Assembly: GCF_020166495.1 (NCBI RefSeq)
Contig: NZ_JAINZS010000006.1
Coordinates: 1 to 64,000 of the forward strand
Length of the DNA stretch: 64,000 nucleotides
Direction of reading: 5' to 3'
From: Robertkochia aurantiaca
GTDB taxonomy: Bacteria; Bacteroidota; Bacteroidia; Flavobacteriales; Flavobacteriaceae
Shown here: positions 16,965 to 25,646 of the stretch, in pieces
Position numbering within the stretch: position 1 is the stretch's first letter
How the letters are laid out: each line of letters starts with the position of its first letter
The notes under the pieces: generated by a model
The model's database searches: none
The model's input: the letters and a program-made list of their open reading frames with translations, nothing else
What the model was told of the DNA's origin: nothing
Program-made: the position numbers and the translations under genes

Positions 16965-18104
16965 ATGAGCAGATATTTTTTTCAGGGCGGAGTCTTATGT
17001 GTCTTTCTTTTTTTAATCCATTCCACAACTTTAAATGCCCAGGGATGTGTTGCGATCAGGCATTTTTCAACTTGTGCGGGGAATAATCTGGAATCTAACA
17101 TGATTGGACCGGGAGATCTGATTTTGGGCACCAACTACCGGTATTTTAAATCGTTCCGCCACTTCAGAGGTACAGAGGAAGAACCTGACAGGGTTGCCAA
17201 TGAAACCGAGGTGATCAACCACTCGCATTCGTGGGACATGTTCATTACCTATGGTATCAGCAACAGATGGTATGCCAACCTGGTAATACCCATGGTTATC
17301 AATACGCGATCATCTCTTTATGAGCATGGCAGGGAGGAGCGAAATATGACTTTTTCCCGCGGAATAGCAGATATAAGGGCAGGAGTTGGCTTTTGGCTGC
17401 TTGATCCGGTTGAACATGCTCATAATAATGTGGCGATCGGTGCAGGAATAAAAATTCCGACAGGAAATTTCAATGCAACAGACATTTTCTACAATGTTGG
17501 TCCGAGCGGTGAACCTCAGGTCAGACCCGTTGATCAATCTATTCAGCCGGGAGACGGAGGATGGGGTTTTACACTCGACCTGCAGTTTTACACCCGATTA
17601 ACTGAAAGACTGTATGGTTACGGTGGCGGATTTTATCTATTTAACCCCAGAGAGATGAACGGAATACGAACGTTCAGGGAAACTCTTAGCCCCATTCTTG
17701 AGAATGAATCGGTTATGTCGGTGCCAGACCAGTTCGCTATAAGGGCAGGTTTGAGCTATAGCATCTCAACTTCGGTTGCAGGCTCCCTGGGATTACGGTT
17801 CGAAGGAGTTCCGGTGGAAGATCTGATAGGCGGCAGTGAGGGGTTCAGAAGGCCGGGAAATGTTTTGTCGATAGATCCGGGGTTCTCGTTTATGAAGAAT
17901 AACTTTACCTTTAATCTGAATGTGCCAGTAGCTCTCAGACGGGAAAGACCACAGAGTGTGACCGATAAGGAAACAGAAATGCAGACGGGAATACCGCGTA
18001 ATGGTGATGCAGCTTTTGCAGATTATCTCATAAATGTAGGTCTCGCCTGGAGGATACCATCGAAATCAAAAACCTTAGAAGATCCAATGGATGCCTTTAA
18101 CTAA
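16965..18104 (+). CDS. Putative outer-membrane beta-barrel protein
   Basis: 379 residues from the ATG at 16965; the frame's earlier start at 16959 is only a TTG. A signal peptide ends near TLNAQ. The rest alternates short amphipathic strands with glycine turns (GTNYRYFKSFRHF, YGISNRWYANLVIPM, GAGIKIPTGNF, LTERLYGYGGGFYLF, LRFEGVPVEDLIGG), the pattern of MetA/phenol-type or porin-like transporters. Cargo is unknown. A small cysteine cluster just after the signal (QGCVAI, STCAGN) is unusual for a barrel. Confidence 0.72.
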   Translation: MSRYFFQGGVLCVFLFLIHSTTLNAQGCVAIRHFSTCAGNNLESNMIGPGDLILGTNYRYFKSFRHFRGTEEEPDRVANETEVINHSHSWDMFITYGISNRWYANLVIPMVINTRSSLYEHGREERNMTFSRGIADIRAGVGFWLLDPVEHAHNNVAIGAGIKIPTGNFNATDIFYNVGPSGEPQVRPVDQSIQPGDGGWGFTLDLQFYTRLTERLYGYGGGFYLFNPREMNGIRTFRETLSPILENESVMSVPDQFAIRAGLSYSISTSVAGSLGLRFEGVPVEDLIGGSEGFRRPGNVLSIDPGFSFMKNNFTFNLNVPVALRRERPQSVTDKETEMQTGIPRNGDAAFADYLINVGLAWRIPSKSKTLEDPMDAFN

Positions 18105-18210
18105 CCGGGTCTTGCGGTTTCAGAAATATTAACAGGGGTTTCTTTGCTATTGATAATTCATTACTATTCGGTATTTCGAATGAAAGTGGAACAGCTAATA
18201 ATTTCAGATA

Positions 18211-18250
18211 AAAAACAGGAGCCAACCCGGTAAGGAATGGCTCCTGTTAA
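18211..18250 (-). terminator. Terminator of the fasciclin gene
   Basis: An 11-base stem AACAGGAGCCA/TGGCTCCTGTT with a 13-base loop is followed on the minus strand by a T-run, 22 bases after the fasciclin gene's stop codon. Confidence 0.85.
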
Positions 18251-18271
18251 CTATACAAATTTAAACTAATA

Positions 18272-18940
18272 CTATTCCTGATCTAACAGGGCTAAAACGG
18301 CTTCAGGAAGAATAACTGCATTAATGGAATGAATTATTCCGTTCGAAGCGGAAATATCGACAGCTGAAAAAGTCGATGTATTCAGGTCTGCTTCGATAAC
18401 AGGAGCGCCTGTTACCATAAAGCTGGAACCCTCGAGTAAGGTTTGAATTTTCTTGTTTTTCTTTCCATTTGGTACTACGCTGTTTGATGCTCTGCGACCT
18501 TCCGTCACATGATACAGTAAAACGGTGGTCAATACATCGTCGGGGATGTCTGCCAATCCATTCCATCCCTGTTCTTTAGCCAGGTCAGATCCCAAAAGAT
18601 CCAAAAATGCCTGGTCGGTAGGAGCGAAGACGGTTAACTGAACATCTTCATTTGCAAATACCTCTGCCAGTCCGACCTGTTCCAAAGCGGCAACTAAAAT
18701 AGATGTGTTCGCCAACTCGGCTATGGTCTGATCTCCGGGAGCGTTGGCAGGCTTTTCTGCACTTGACTTATCTGAATCAGAAGCTGCGTAGAGTACCTCC
18801 ATGATAGATGCATCCTGGTTGAAGTCGAGCTCCATATCGTCCTGTTCTGTGGTACATGAAGCAAAGCCGGTTACTAGTAATAAAGCCAAAAACAGGGAAG
18901 ATATTGGGGAGCGTGATTTAAAAAGTCGTAATGGTTTCAT
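18272..18940 (-). CDS. Fasciclin (FAS1) domain lipoprotein
   Basis: 222 residues from the ATG at 18940; the longer frame to 18991 lacks signal-peptide character at its start. A lipoprotein signal ends LLLVTGFASC. The single FAS1 domain covers about 70-220, with LAVFAP-like LTVFAPTDQAFLDLL and the conserved LLYHVTEGR and NGIIHSINAVILP boxes. FAS1 proteins mediate adhesion at the cell surface. The loss of FAS1 partners nearby and a dedicated terminator suggest it is transcribed alone. Confidence 0.92.
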   Translation of the reverse strand: MKPLRLFKSRSPISSLFLALLLVTGFASCTTEQDDMELDFNQDASIMEVLYAASDSDKSSAEKPANAPGDQTIAELANTSILVAALEQVGLAEVFANEDVQLTVFAPTDQAFLDLLGSDLAKEQGWNGLADIPDDVLTTVLLYHVTEGRRASNSVVPNGKKNKKIQTLLEGSSFMVTGAPVIEADLNTSTFSAVDISASNGIIHSINAVILPEAVLALLDQE

Positions 18941-19145
18941 AATGATGAATTTATTATTTTGTTTAATAAAATTACATAAATAGTTAAACAAAATAGATTA
19001 TTTACTAAAAGTTTAACACTCTTATTCGCCCAAGGGCTACAAAACCGGTTTCCTGAATAGAGGATGTTTGATGTTTCTGATAAAAGTGTCGGTGGTAAAG
19101 AGAATAATAAGCTGATTCTGCCGTAAAAAAGGGAGAACGAAGTTA

Positions 19146-19886
19146 TCAGAGTTGTTTCCAGATCAGAAGTATTCCGCTGATCACCATCAGCGCGATTACG
19201 AGCCTTCTGAATGTTTTGCTGCTCATTTGTGAAAGCATTTTTTTGCCGATGATATTACCTGCCGTAGCACCCAGTCCCAATGCAAGACCGTATGCCCAGA
19301 GCTCCCCGTGCAACAGTCCGAAAAATGCATAGGAGCCCAGCTGTGACAGCCCCATCAGAAACGAATTGGCGGTTTTCGTCGCGATCATATCTTCCTTATC
19401 AAGCCCAAGGTTGAGGTAGAACGGATTTAATACCGGACCCAGCGCCCCGACAATGGTTCCGAGCACAGATACCAAAAGGCCCAGGGGAATAAAATACCAG
19501 AGTTTCATTTCAAATGAGCGTTCCTTTTTACCAAAGCGGTACTGAAACACCGTACTGATCAGGAACAGCCCTACAAAGATCTGCAACCATTCTGCCCTGA
19601 TACTTTCAAAAAGCCAGCCGCCGATCCATGCTCCTGCTATAGCAGCAGGTGCATACCACAAACAAACCTTCCAGTCGATATGTTTCCAGAAAATAATGAG
19701 TCGTGCCGGCCGCCCCAGAAAAGTACCCAGGTTTAAGACAGGAGCTGTCTTGCTTACTCCGATAAGCCAGTTAAGTACCGGTACCATGATCAGGGCTCCG
19801 CCTCCACCTGAAATGGTGGAAACGATAAATGCCAGCGCCCCAAGCACAAACAGCAGGATAGTGATACCAAAATCGATTGATTCCAT
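19146..19886 (-). CDS. TauE/SafE family membrane transporter
   Basis: 246 residues with eight or so hydrophobic segments. The family marker glycine/proline loops are FIVSTISGGGGALIMVPVLNW near the N-terminus and TIVGALGPVLNPFYLNLGL in the second half. Members move sulfite, sulfoacetate or other small anions across the inner membrane; the substrate here is unknown. Monocistronic by position. Confidence 0.9.
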   Translation of the reverse strand: MESIDFGITILLFVLGALAFIVSTISGGGGALIMVPVLNWLIGVSKTAPVLNLGTFLGRPARLIIFWKHIDWKVCLWYAPAAIAGAWIGGWLFESIRAEWLQIFVGLFLISTVFQYRFGKKERSFEMKLWYFIPLGLLVSVLGTIVGALGPVLNPFYLNLGLDKEDMIATKTANSFLMGLSQLGSYAFFGLLHGELWAYGLALGLGATAGNIIGKKMLSQMSSKTFRRLVIALMVISGILLIWKQL

Positions 19887-19980
19887 TCAGACTGAAAAGT
19901 ACGAAAATTACTGTTTATTCTCTGTCTGATCTTCTTGTAACAAATCGGTATTTGCTTCGTCCTACTTGTAAACCACCTTT

Positions 19981-21069
19981 ATGCACAGAGCCTTTTTTCT
20001 TAGCTTTTTCATCTTTTCACTTTCTTTTTATACCTCCCCATTTTATGCTCAATCTGCTTTTCCGTTAGAGTCAGTGGAACCCCAAACCAAGGGATTCTCC
20101 CGGGAAAAACTGGATTCCCTCAGCTTGTTTCTGAATGAAGCAGGTTCATCGGCCCTGATGATCCTGGTAGACGGAAAGGTGGTCTATGAATGGGGTGCGA
20201 CCGATGAGAAGCTTCTTGTGCATTCTATAAGAAAGGCTTTAATCAATTCCCTCTATGGCATATATGTAGATAAGGGAGTAATCGATACCACAGCGACCCT
20301 GAAAGACTTGAAGATTGACAGCCTGGAACAGGGTCTTACAGAGAAAGAGCTCTCTGCCACGGTAGCCGATCTGTTGAAATCCCGTTCAGGGGTCTATCGG
20401 TCAGCAGCTGCAGTGAATGCGGCTATGCTCCGAAACATGCCTGAAAAAGGCAGCCATGAGCCGGGAACATATTATTACTACAATAACTGGGACTTCAATA
20501 CTCTGGGCCATATACTCGAATCACGAACAGGAAAAAGCCTGTATGATCTCTTTTATGAGCATATCGCCAAGCCATTGGGAATGGACTATGCCAATGAGCA
20601 TATCAAAATATACGATCCGGAGGATGATATGAGGATCCCCGATGTCGATGGATTTTATCAATATGAGTCTGAGAAGTCTGTTTTTCCCGCTTACCATTTC
20701 AGATTGTCGGCCCGGGATCTCGCCCTGTACGGACAACTGTGGCTCAATAAGGGTAAATGGCAGGGTGAACAATTGATCCCTGAGTCCTGGATCGAAGTTT
20801 CAACCAAGGCCTATTCCATGATCAATCCGTCTTATGGCATTGGATATGGTATGCTGTGGAATGTGCTGGTTCCTAACGAGGATCGAAAAAGCAAATCATT
20901 CTTTCATACCGGAGTGGGCATTCATATGCTCGGTGTATATCCCGAGTCCAATCTTGTACTGGTGCATCGTGTTGATACAGAGAAAGACTATGATTTTCAG
21001 GAACGCCATTTCTACCAGATGATCTCTAAGGTATGGGGTTCGAAAATTACTTCAGGTACCTCAGAATAA
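19981..21069 (+). CDS. Serine hydrolase, class C beta-lactamase-like
   Basis: 362 residues with a signal peptide (to about FYAQS). The beta-lactamase/esterase active-site motif SxxK is SIRK (Ser82, Lys85), the YxN-like box is YYNNWDF near 157, and a C-terminal HTGVGIHMLGV replaces the KTG box. Such exported enzymes act as esterases, peptidases or lactamases; the exact substrate is unknown. Fits the periplasm. A second member of the superfamily lies at 41528-42817. Confidence 0.87.
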   Translation: MHRAFFLSFFIFSLSFYTSPFYAQSAFPLESVEPQTKGFSREKLDSLSLFLNEAGSSALMILVDGKVVYEWGATDEKLLVHSIRKALINSLYGIYVDKGVIDTTATLKDLKIDSLEQGLTEKELSATVADLLKSRSGVYRSAAAVNAAMLRNMPEKGSHEPGTYYYYNNWDFNTLGHILESRTGKSLYDLFYEHIAKPLGMDYANEHIKIYDPEDDMRIPDVDGFYQYESEKSVFPAYHFRLSARDLALYGQLWLNKGKWQGEQLIPESWIEVSTKAYSMINPSYGIGYGMLWNVLVPNEDRKSKSFFHTGVGIHMLGVYPESNLVLVHRVDTEKDYDFQERHFYQMISKVWGSKITSGTSE

Positions 21070-21086
21070 TTTAGACGGCATTCTTA

Positions 21087-21287
21087 TCATTTTTTTCTTC
21101 TGAAAATCTGTAAGAGCGAGAGCAACACCAGCAGAAACAGGACCGGAAGAAAGAAAATGCGGTCTGCATATGCCACCGGATTGTCACCGGGGTAATCCTG
21201 CAGTTCCCTGTCTGCATAGAACTCCCAAAAGAGGTAGGCCATTATCGCTACTACCGTTAGGAACTGTAAAAAGGTAGGTCGTCGCAT
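21087..21287 (-). CDS. Small membrane protein of unknown function
   Basis: 66 residues from the ATG at 21287. Two predicted transmembrane helices (about 5-20 and 42-60) are separated by an acidic loop (FYADRELQDYPGDNPVAYADR), and the C-terminus is basic (IFRRKK). I do not recognise the family. A CCCCAT/ATGGGG hairpin at 21310-21337 lies upstream. Confidence 0.55.
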   Translation of the reverse strand: MRRPTFLQFLTVVAIMAYLFWEFYADRELQDYPGDNPVAYADRIFFLPVLFLLVLLSLLQIFRRKK

Positions 21288-21505
21288 ATATAAAAATACA
21301 AAAAATATCACCCCATCTCACTGTGATTCAATGGGGTATTTCTTTTTTGGGTTGTGCTCAGGACATCTCACGGTATAATAATACTTGTTGTAAAGTTGAA
21401 ATTTTGAAAGAAAAAACTGTATAAAAATCTTTTATAAATTAAATCTTAGATATAAATTCGGCGTTCTATTAAATTTTATCAACCAATAAATCAATTAAGA
21501 AGAAC

Positions 21506-21847
21506 ATGGATGCTCAGAAAGTCGATATGTTTATCATGTCAAACAACAAGTATTTTGAAAGTCATCAGGTCGGAGCTATAAGAGACCGTTTGCTCGAGAT
21601 GGACGAGTCAAGTTGGCCAGTGGTGCAAACATTGCAATTTAAAGATCCCACTACTGCACTGATCGTTTCACTTTTCGCCGGCCAACTGGGTATTGACCGT
21701 TTTTTGATCGGTGATACCGGACTGGGCATCGGGAAGCTTCTTACCTGTGGTGGTCTTGGAATCTGGGCGATAATTGATTGGTTCATGATCATGGGTGCTA
21801 CCCGTGAACGAAATATGGAAAAACTGCAGCAATCAATATCTGCGTAG
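21506..21847 (+). CDS. TM2 domain-containing protein
   Basis: 113 residues with an N-terminal soluble segment and the TM2 pair of helices: DPTTALIVSLFAGQLGIDRFLIG, then GIGKLLTCGGLGIWAIIDW. TM2 proteins are small bitopic or two-pass proteins of unknown role. It is the first gene of a tight four-gene operon; the next gene starts on its last base. Confidence 0.9.
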   Translation: MDAQKVDMFIMSNNKYFESHQVGAIRDRLLEMDESSWPVVQTLQFKDPTTALIVSLFAGQLGIDRFLIGDTGLGIGKLLTCGGLGIWAIIDWFMIMGATRERNMEKLQQSISA

Positions 21848-22260
21848 TGAATAAGCCGGTTCGATTTTATCGGGTCGTAACTGTTTTGCTTTCAGGAGGG
21901 TATGGGTGGTTGTTCCTGAACAAATGGGTATTGCATTCCAGCCAGGATGATCTTATCGTTTGTCCGACCCGACTCGTTTGGGGTGTTCCGTGTCCTTCCT
22001 GTGGGCTAACCCGGTCACTATTAGCCTTTTTCAGAGCAGAGATATCAGAGGCAATGCATTGGAATCCGATAGGGTTTCCAATGTTGCTGCTATTACTCCT
22101 CCTTCCTTTATGGCTCATAAAAGACCTAATTATGAAACGGAATTCTCTCTATGAGTTTTACCTGTTGTTTATGAATCACATGAGAAGGCCTTATTATGCG
22201 TTTGCCTTCGGATTAATAATCTTCCTCACCTGGGGTTGGAATATTTCGAAAGACTTATGA
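21847..22260 (+). CDS. DUF2752 domain-containing protein
   Basis: 137 residues starting at GTG, one base into the TM2 gene's stop. The family hallmark is CPTRLVWGVPCPSCGLTRS (three cysteines) followed by MHWNPIGFPMLLLL. Three transmembrane helices are visible. The function of the family is unknown; it often sits beside TM2 genes, as here. Confidence 0.88.
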   Translation: MNKPVRFYRVVTVLLSGGYGWLFLNKWVLHSSQDDLIVCPTRLVWGVPCPSCGLTRSLLAFFRAEISEAMHWNPIGFPMLLLLLLLPLWLIKDLIMKRNSLYEFYLLFMNHMRRPYYAFAFGLIIFLTWGWNISKDL

Positions 22261-22688
22261 TACATTTGAAAACCTTTGATTACAATCCCGGAGAGCACGA
22301 AAGAGAAAAGGCCTCTAATAGCTACCTGATGTCATTGATTGCGGTAATAGCCGGTCTCCCACTGCCGATCATCAATTTGTTAGCCACATTTATCTTTTAC
22401 ATGGGAAATAGAAAAGGCACGTATTTCGTGAGGTGGCATTGTACCCAGGCATTACTGTCACAGTTCTCGCTGCTGTTATGCAATAGTATAGCATTCTGGT
22501 GGACACTTTCCGTTTTCTTCGCACAGAGAGAGATTTCAGATTATTATATAGCTTATATGACCACCGTCTTTATTTTTAACCTTTTTGAATTTATGGCTAC
22601 CATTTACACAGCCGTAAAAACGCGAAAGGGAGAACACGTAGAATGGTGGTTCTACGGCCCTTTGACACAAATCCTGGTAAAGCAGTAG
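22257..22688 (+). CDS. DUF4870-like membrane protein
   Basis: 143 residues from the ATG at 22257, which overlaps the previous stop by four bases (ATGA); a TTG at 22236 is a less likely start. Three hydrophobic segments and the phrases FIFYMGNRKGTYFVRWHCTQALLSQ and FNLFEFMATIYTAVKTRKGE fit the DUF4870 type of small membrane protein. No function is known. Confidence 0.7.
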   Translation: MIHLKTFDYNPGEHEREKASNSYLMSLIAVIAGLPLPIINLLATFIFYMGNRKGTYFVRWHCTQALLSQFSLLLCNSIAFWWTLSVFFAQREISDYYIAYMTTVFIFNLFEFMATIYTAVKTRKGEHVEWWFYGPLTQILVKQ

Positions 22689-22689
22689 A

Positions 22690-23520
22690 ATGATGAGAAA
22701 AGTACTATTTCAGGGCACTATATCGCTTTTAATTTTTTTTGGTTCATGGTTGATCATGGCACAGGTAGAATGGACAGAAATTCTGCGTGTTGACAAGCAA
22801 AAGGATGAAACCGAATCTGCCCTGGCCGAGATCCTGCTAAAAGATCTTGAAAACAACTATGAGCGAATTAACGACTCGATCGTTATTTCAACCCTGGACA
22901 CTCTGCTGAAAAAACTGGAGAAGAAGAATATTTTCGACCGGGAAGATATCAACCTGCATATCTTTAACAACAGCGAGATAAATGCGTATGCACTACCCGA
23001 TGGCCATATCGTGATAAACAGTGGTTTGATCCACGAGACGGAAAGACCTGAGGAGCTGGCCGGAGTAATGGCTCACGAGATAGCACACATACAGGCCAAC
23101 CACGCCATGAAAAAATTGGTGCGAGAGTTCGGACTCAATATGTTGATCAGCATGATCTCTGGAGGAGCCGGTTCAGATGTTCTCAAGCAATCAGGCCGCT
23201 TATTGTCTTCCAGGGCTTTTAACCGTGAAATGGAGCAGGAAGCAGATCGTTTGGGAGTGCAAATTCTGAATCGTTCCGGGATCAGTGCAGAACCCCTGGC
23301 CGATTTTCTTTACTTGCTGGCTAATTATAATGGTCTTGGTTCTGAGGCACTGGTATGGCTTAGCACTCATCCTGAACTTAAAAGTCGGGCAGCCTACATT
23401 CTTGAATTTGATGAGCCGCAACAAACCCACACTGAAGCCCTGATTGAAGAATCGGTCTGGGCCGAAATGAAATCCCGCATTCATCGGGAAGTCGGGGCGC
23501 CAGAAGATATCGGTTTATAA
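22690..23520 (+). CDS. M48 family zinc metallopeptidase
   Basis: 276 residues. An N-terminal hydrophobic segment (8-24) acts as a signal or anchor. The zinc site is HEIAH (His129, Glu130, His133) with the third ligand in EQEADRLG (Glu184). ALPDGHIVINSGLI before it is typical of BepA/YfgC and HtpX relatives, which act on envelope proteins. It is the last gene of the TM2-DUF2752-DUF4870 operon, with one base between genes, suggesting that the small membrane proteins may be its partners or substrates (inferred). Confidence 0.92.
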   Translation: MMRKVLFQGTISLLIFFGSWLIMAQVEWTEILRVDKQKDETESALAEILLKDLENNYERINDSIVISTLDTLLKKLEKKNIFDREDINLHIFNNSEINAYALPDGHIVINSGLIHETERPEELAGVMAHEIAHIQANHAMKKLVREFGLNMLISMISGGAGSDVLKQSGRLLSSRAFNREMEQEADRLGVQILNRSGISAEPLADFLYLLANYNGLGSEALVWLSTHPELKSRAAYILEFDEPQQTHTEALIEESVWAEMKSRIHREVGAPEDIGL

Positions 23521-23532
23521 GACACTTATCTA

Positions 23533-23859
23533 TTACGAAATTTCTGAATCTTCCAATGATACATTCAATGCCTCGATTCTTTCCTTCGTGCGCTCCACTC
23601 TTTTTTTGAAGATGCGTTCGGCCCAAAGGATCTGGGCCAGGTGAAATATAGCCAGCGGAATGGTCAAAAACAGGGTGTAGCGCCACCAGGTCACTTCCCA
23701 GAACCAAACATAAAGGGCGACCAGAAATGCCTGCCTGATTCCCCAGGTAATGAGTTTGATCTTCCTTTCTCGCGGACTCATCAGGTACCTGTGCTCCAAT
23801 GCCTGTAATTCGCTTTGCATATCCTGTCTCAGTTTTTCAATTTCCGGGTCGTTACTCAT
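23533..23859 (-). CDS. 2TM domain-containing protein
   Basis: 108 residues: a charged N-terminal helix (PEIEKLRQDMQSELQALEHRY), two transmembrane helices (about 37-55 and 60-80, with WFWEVTWWRYTLF between them) and a charged C-terminal helix. This is the layout of the Bacteroidota 2TM family, often linked to LytTR histidine kinases, though none is adjacent. Converges on the M48 gene. Confidence 0.75.
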   Translation of the reverse strand: MSNDPEIEKLRQDMQSELQALEHRYLMSPRERKIKLITWGIRQAFLVALYVWFWEVTWWRYTLFLTIPLAIFHLAQILWAERIFKKRVERTKERIEALNVSLEDSEIS

Positions 23860-24078
23860 CTGCTGTTTTTAGGTATATCGATTCCCGAAAATACAAATTT
23901 ATACTAAGGGAAGGGTTGTTTGGCATGCGTACACATAGATCTGAATACCTTGGTATCACAGTTAACACCCATGCAAAAAAGGTCGAGGTAAAACCCGGAT
24001 TTTAAGAAAAGAATAACGCTGCTGTTTTCATGTTGCTTCCCGATGGTTTTATCTTTAAGGATAAACTAAACGATCAAT

Positions 24079-24792
24079 ATGGAACTTAAAGATAAAGTAG
24101 CTTACATCACCGGTGGTACCAAAGGTATCGGCCATGGTGTTGCAAAAGTATTATTGGAACATGGAATGCGGGTCGCCATCAGTGGCCGCCGGCATGAAGA
24201 TGCTGAAAAAGCAGCAGCAGAACTGAGCGATGATCCCGAAAGAGTACTCGGAATTGGCTCCGACGTAACCGAACTCAAAAACGAAAGGCAGGCGGTAACC
24301 CAGATTCTCAATAAATGGGGGCAGCTGGACCTGGTTCTTGCAAATGCCGGTCTGGGCGTCTTTGCAGCTGTTGACGAATTAGATGATATGGCTTGGCATG
24401 ATATGATCAATACCAATCTGAACGGGGTCTATCATACCTTGAAAGCCTCGGTAGATTCCCTTAAGAAAAGCAAAGGATATTATATGACCCTGGCCAGTCT
24501 GGCAGGGACGAATTTCTTTGCTAAGGGAGCAGGTTATAATGCCTCCAAATTTGGAGTGGTCGGCTTTACCCAGGCGGTCATGCTTGATCTGAGGCCTTAT
24601 GATATCAAAGTAACGACTATTATGCCGGGTTCAGTCGCTTCCCAGTTTAATGACAATGAGCCTGATGAGAGTGATGCCTGGAAAATTCAACCGGAAGATA
24701 TCGGGCAATTGGTGGTTGACCTGATGAAGATGCATCCACGAACACTTCCGAGCAAAATAGAGGTCAGACCAACCCGCCCTGACAAGAAGTAA
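24079..24792 (+). CDS. Short-chain dehydrogenase/reductase
   Basis: 237 residues. The cofactor motif is TGGTKGIGHG (11-20), with NAG at 89-91 and the catalytic Ser140, Tyr153 and Lys157 (YNASK). An NADP(H)-favouring arginine pair (GRRHE) follows strand 2. It reduces or oxidises an unknown alcohol/carbonyl. Convergent with the alpha/beta hydrolase, 12 bases between stops. Confidence 0.93.
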   Translation: MELKDKVAYITGGTKGIGHGVAKVLLEHGMRVAISGRRHEDAEKAAAELSDDPERVLGIGSDVTELKNERQAVTQILNKWGQLDLVLANAGLGVFAAVDELDDMAWHDMINTNLNGVYHTLKASVDSLKKSKGYYMTLASLAGTNFFAKGAGYNASKFGVVGFTQAVMLDLRPYDIKVTTIMPGSVASQFNDNEPDESDAWKIQPEDIGQLVVDLMKMHPRTLPSKIEVRPTRPDKK

Positions 24793-24804
24793 GGATAGCA
24801 ATCA

Positions 24805-25644
24805 TCATTTGTCGATGAATTCCAAGGTGGCTTTCACCGCTTTTTCCAGGGCGGATGGAAGCCTTTCTTTTTGCCATGGGTGGGCTCCGCCAAAAACATG
24901 ATCTGCACCTTCGATCACGGTGAGTTCAGCTTTCTCATTCCAGTTGTTGAGGTTTCTGGCTTCCGACACGTCCACCGTCGGATCCTGGTCTCCATGAACG
25001 ATCAAATAGGGTTTTTCCAGGTTTTTAACCGCCCTGCTGATAGTCAGTCTGGATTCGTTCTGTACGAAATCTTCATAGAATTGAATATAGTGAGGCAGCT
25101 TTTGTTTGGTACGGCTGTTCTCGATATAGATCACCCCGTGCTGCTTCCATTGTGACAGGGCTTCTTCATTAGCGAATCTCGATTTGAAATCGCTCACTCC
25201 GGCCCATGACACCACCTTATCGATCTTTTGGTTTTCTTCAGCCTGTATAACAGCAATGCCTCCTCCCCTTGAGTGACCGATCACGGTGAGGGATTCTGGA
25301 AGATACCGGTACCTGCTTTCAAAATCGTCTGAAAAGATCCAGTCGGTCACCCTTTCCAGGTCATCGAGTTCTATACTGAAATTATTCCGTCCGAACGCCT
25401 CCGGGTCCGGGCATTCAAGAGGTTGTTCAACCGTACCTCCGTTGTGTGAAAAGTTGAATTTGATGAAGTGATGACCCTCATCAGCAAATCTCCTGGCTGC
25501 AAGATCCCAGCACCCCCAGTCTTTAAAGCCTTTATAGCCGTGACAAAACACTACTACCGAATGGTTTTTGTCTTTCAGATAGCTGTCTGCCAGGATGGGT
25601 TTAATGTGGGGACCGTCGATAATGATGTTTCGCTGAATATCCAT
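24805..25644 (-). CDS. Alpha/beta hydrolase (dienelactone hydrolase/peptidase-like)
   Basis: 279 residues. VFCHGYKGFKDWG is the oxyanion region, GHSRGGG carries the nucleophile serine (near 134), HGDQDPTVD the acid and GADHVFGG the histidine. There is no signal peptide. It starts two bases downstream of the AddB-like gene and is probably co-transcribed with it. The reaction is unknown. Confidence 0.88.
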   Translation of the reverse strand: MDIQRNIIIDGPHIKPILADSYLKDKNHSVVVFCHGYKGFKDWGCWDLAARRFADEGHHFIKFNFSHNGGTVEQPLECPDPEAFGRNNFSIELDDLERVTDWIFSDDFESRYRYLPESLTVIGHSRGGGIAVIQAEENQKIDKVVSWAGVSDFKSRFANEEALSQWKQHGVIYIENSRTKQKLPHYIQFYEDFVQNESRLTISRAVKNLEKPYLIVHGDQDPTVDVSEARNLNNWNEKAELTVIEGADHVFGGAHPWQKERLPSALEKAVKATLEFIDK

Positions 25645-25646
25645 GT

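Noticed and set aside
23799-24005. 68-codon frame between the 2TM and SDR genes
   Set aside because: It begins inside the 2TM gene on the other strand, and its last part has no recognisable family or start signal.
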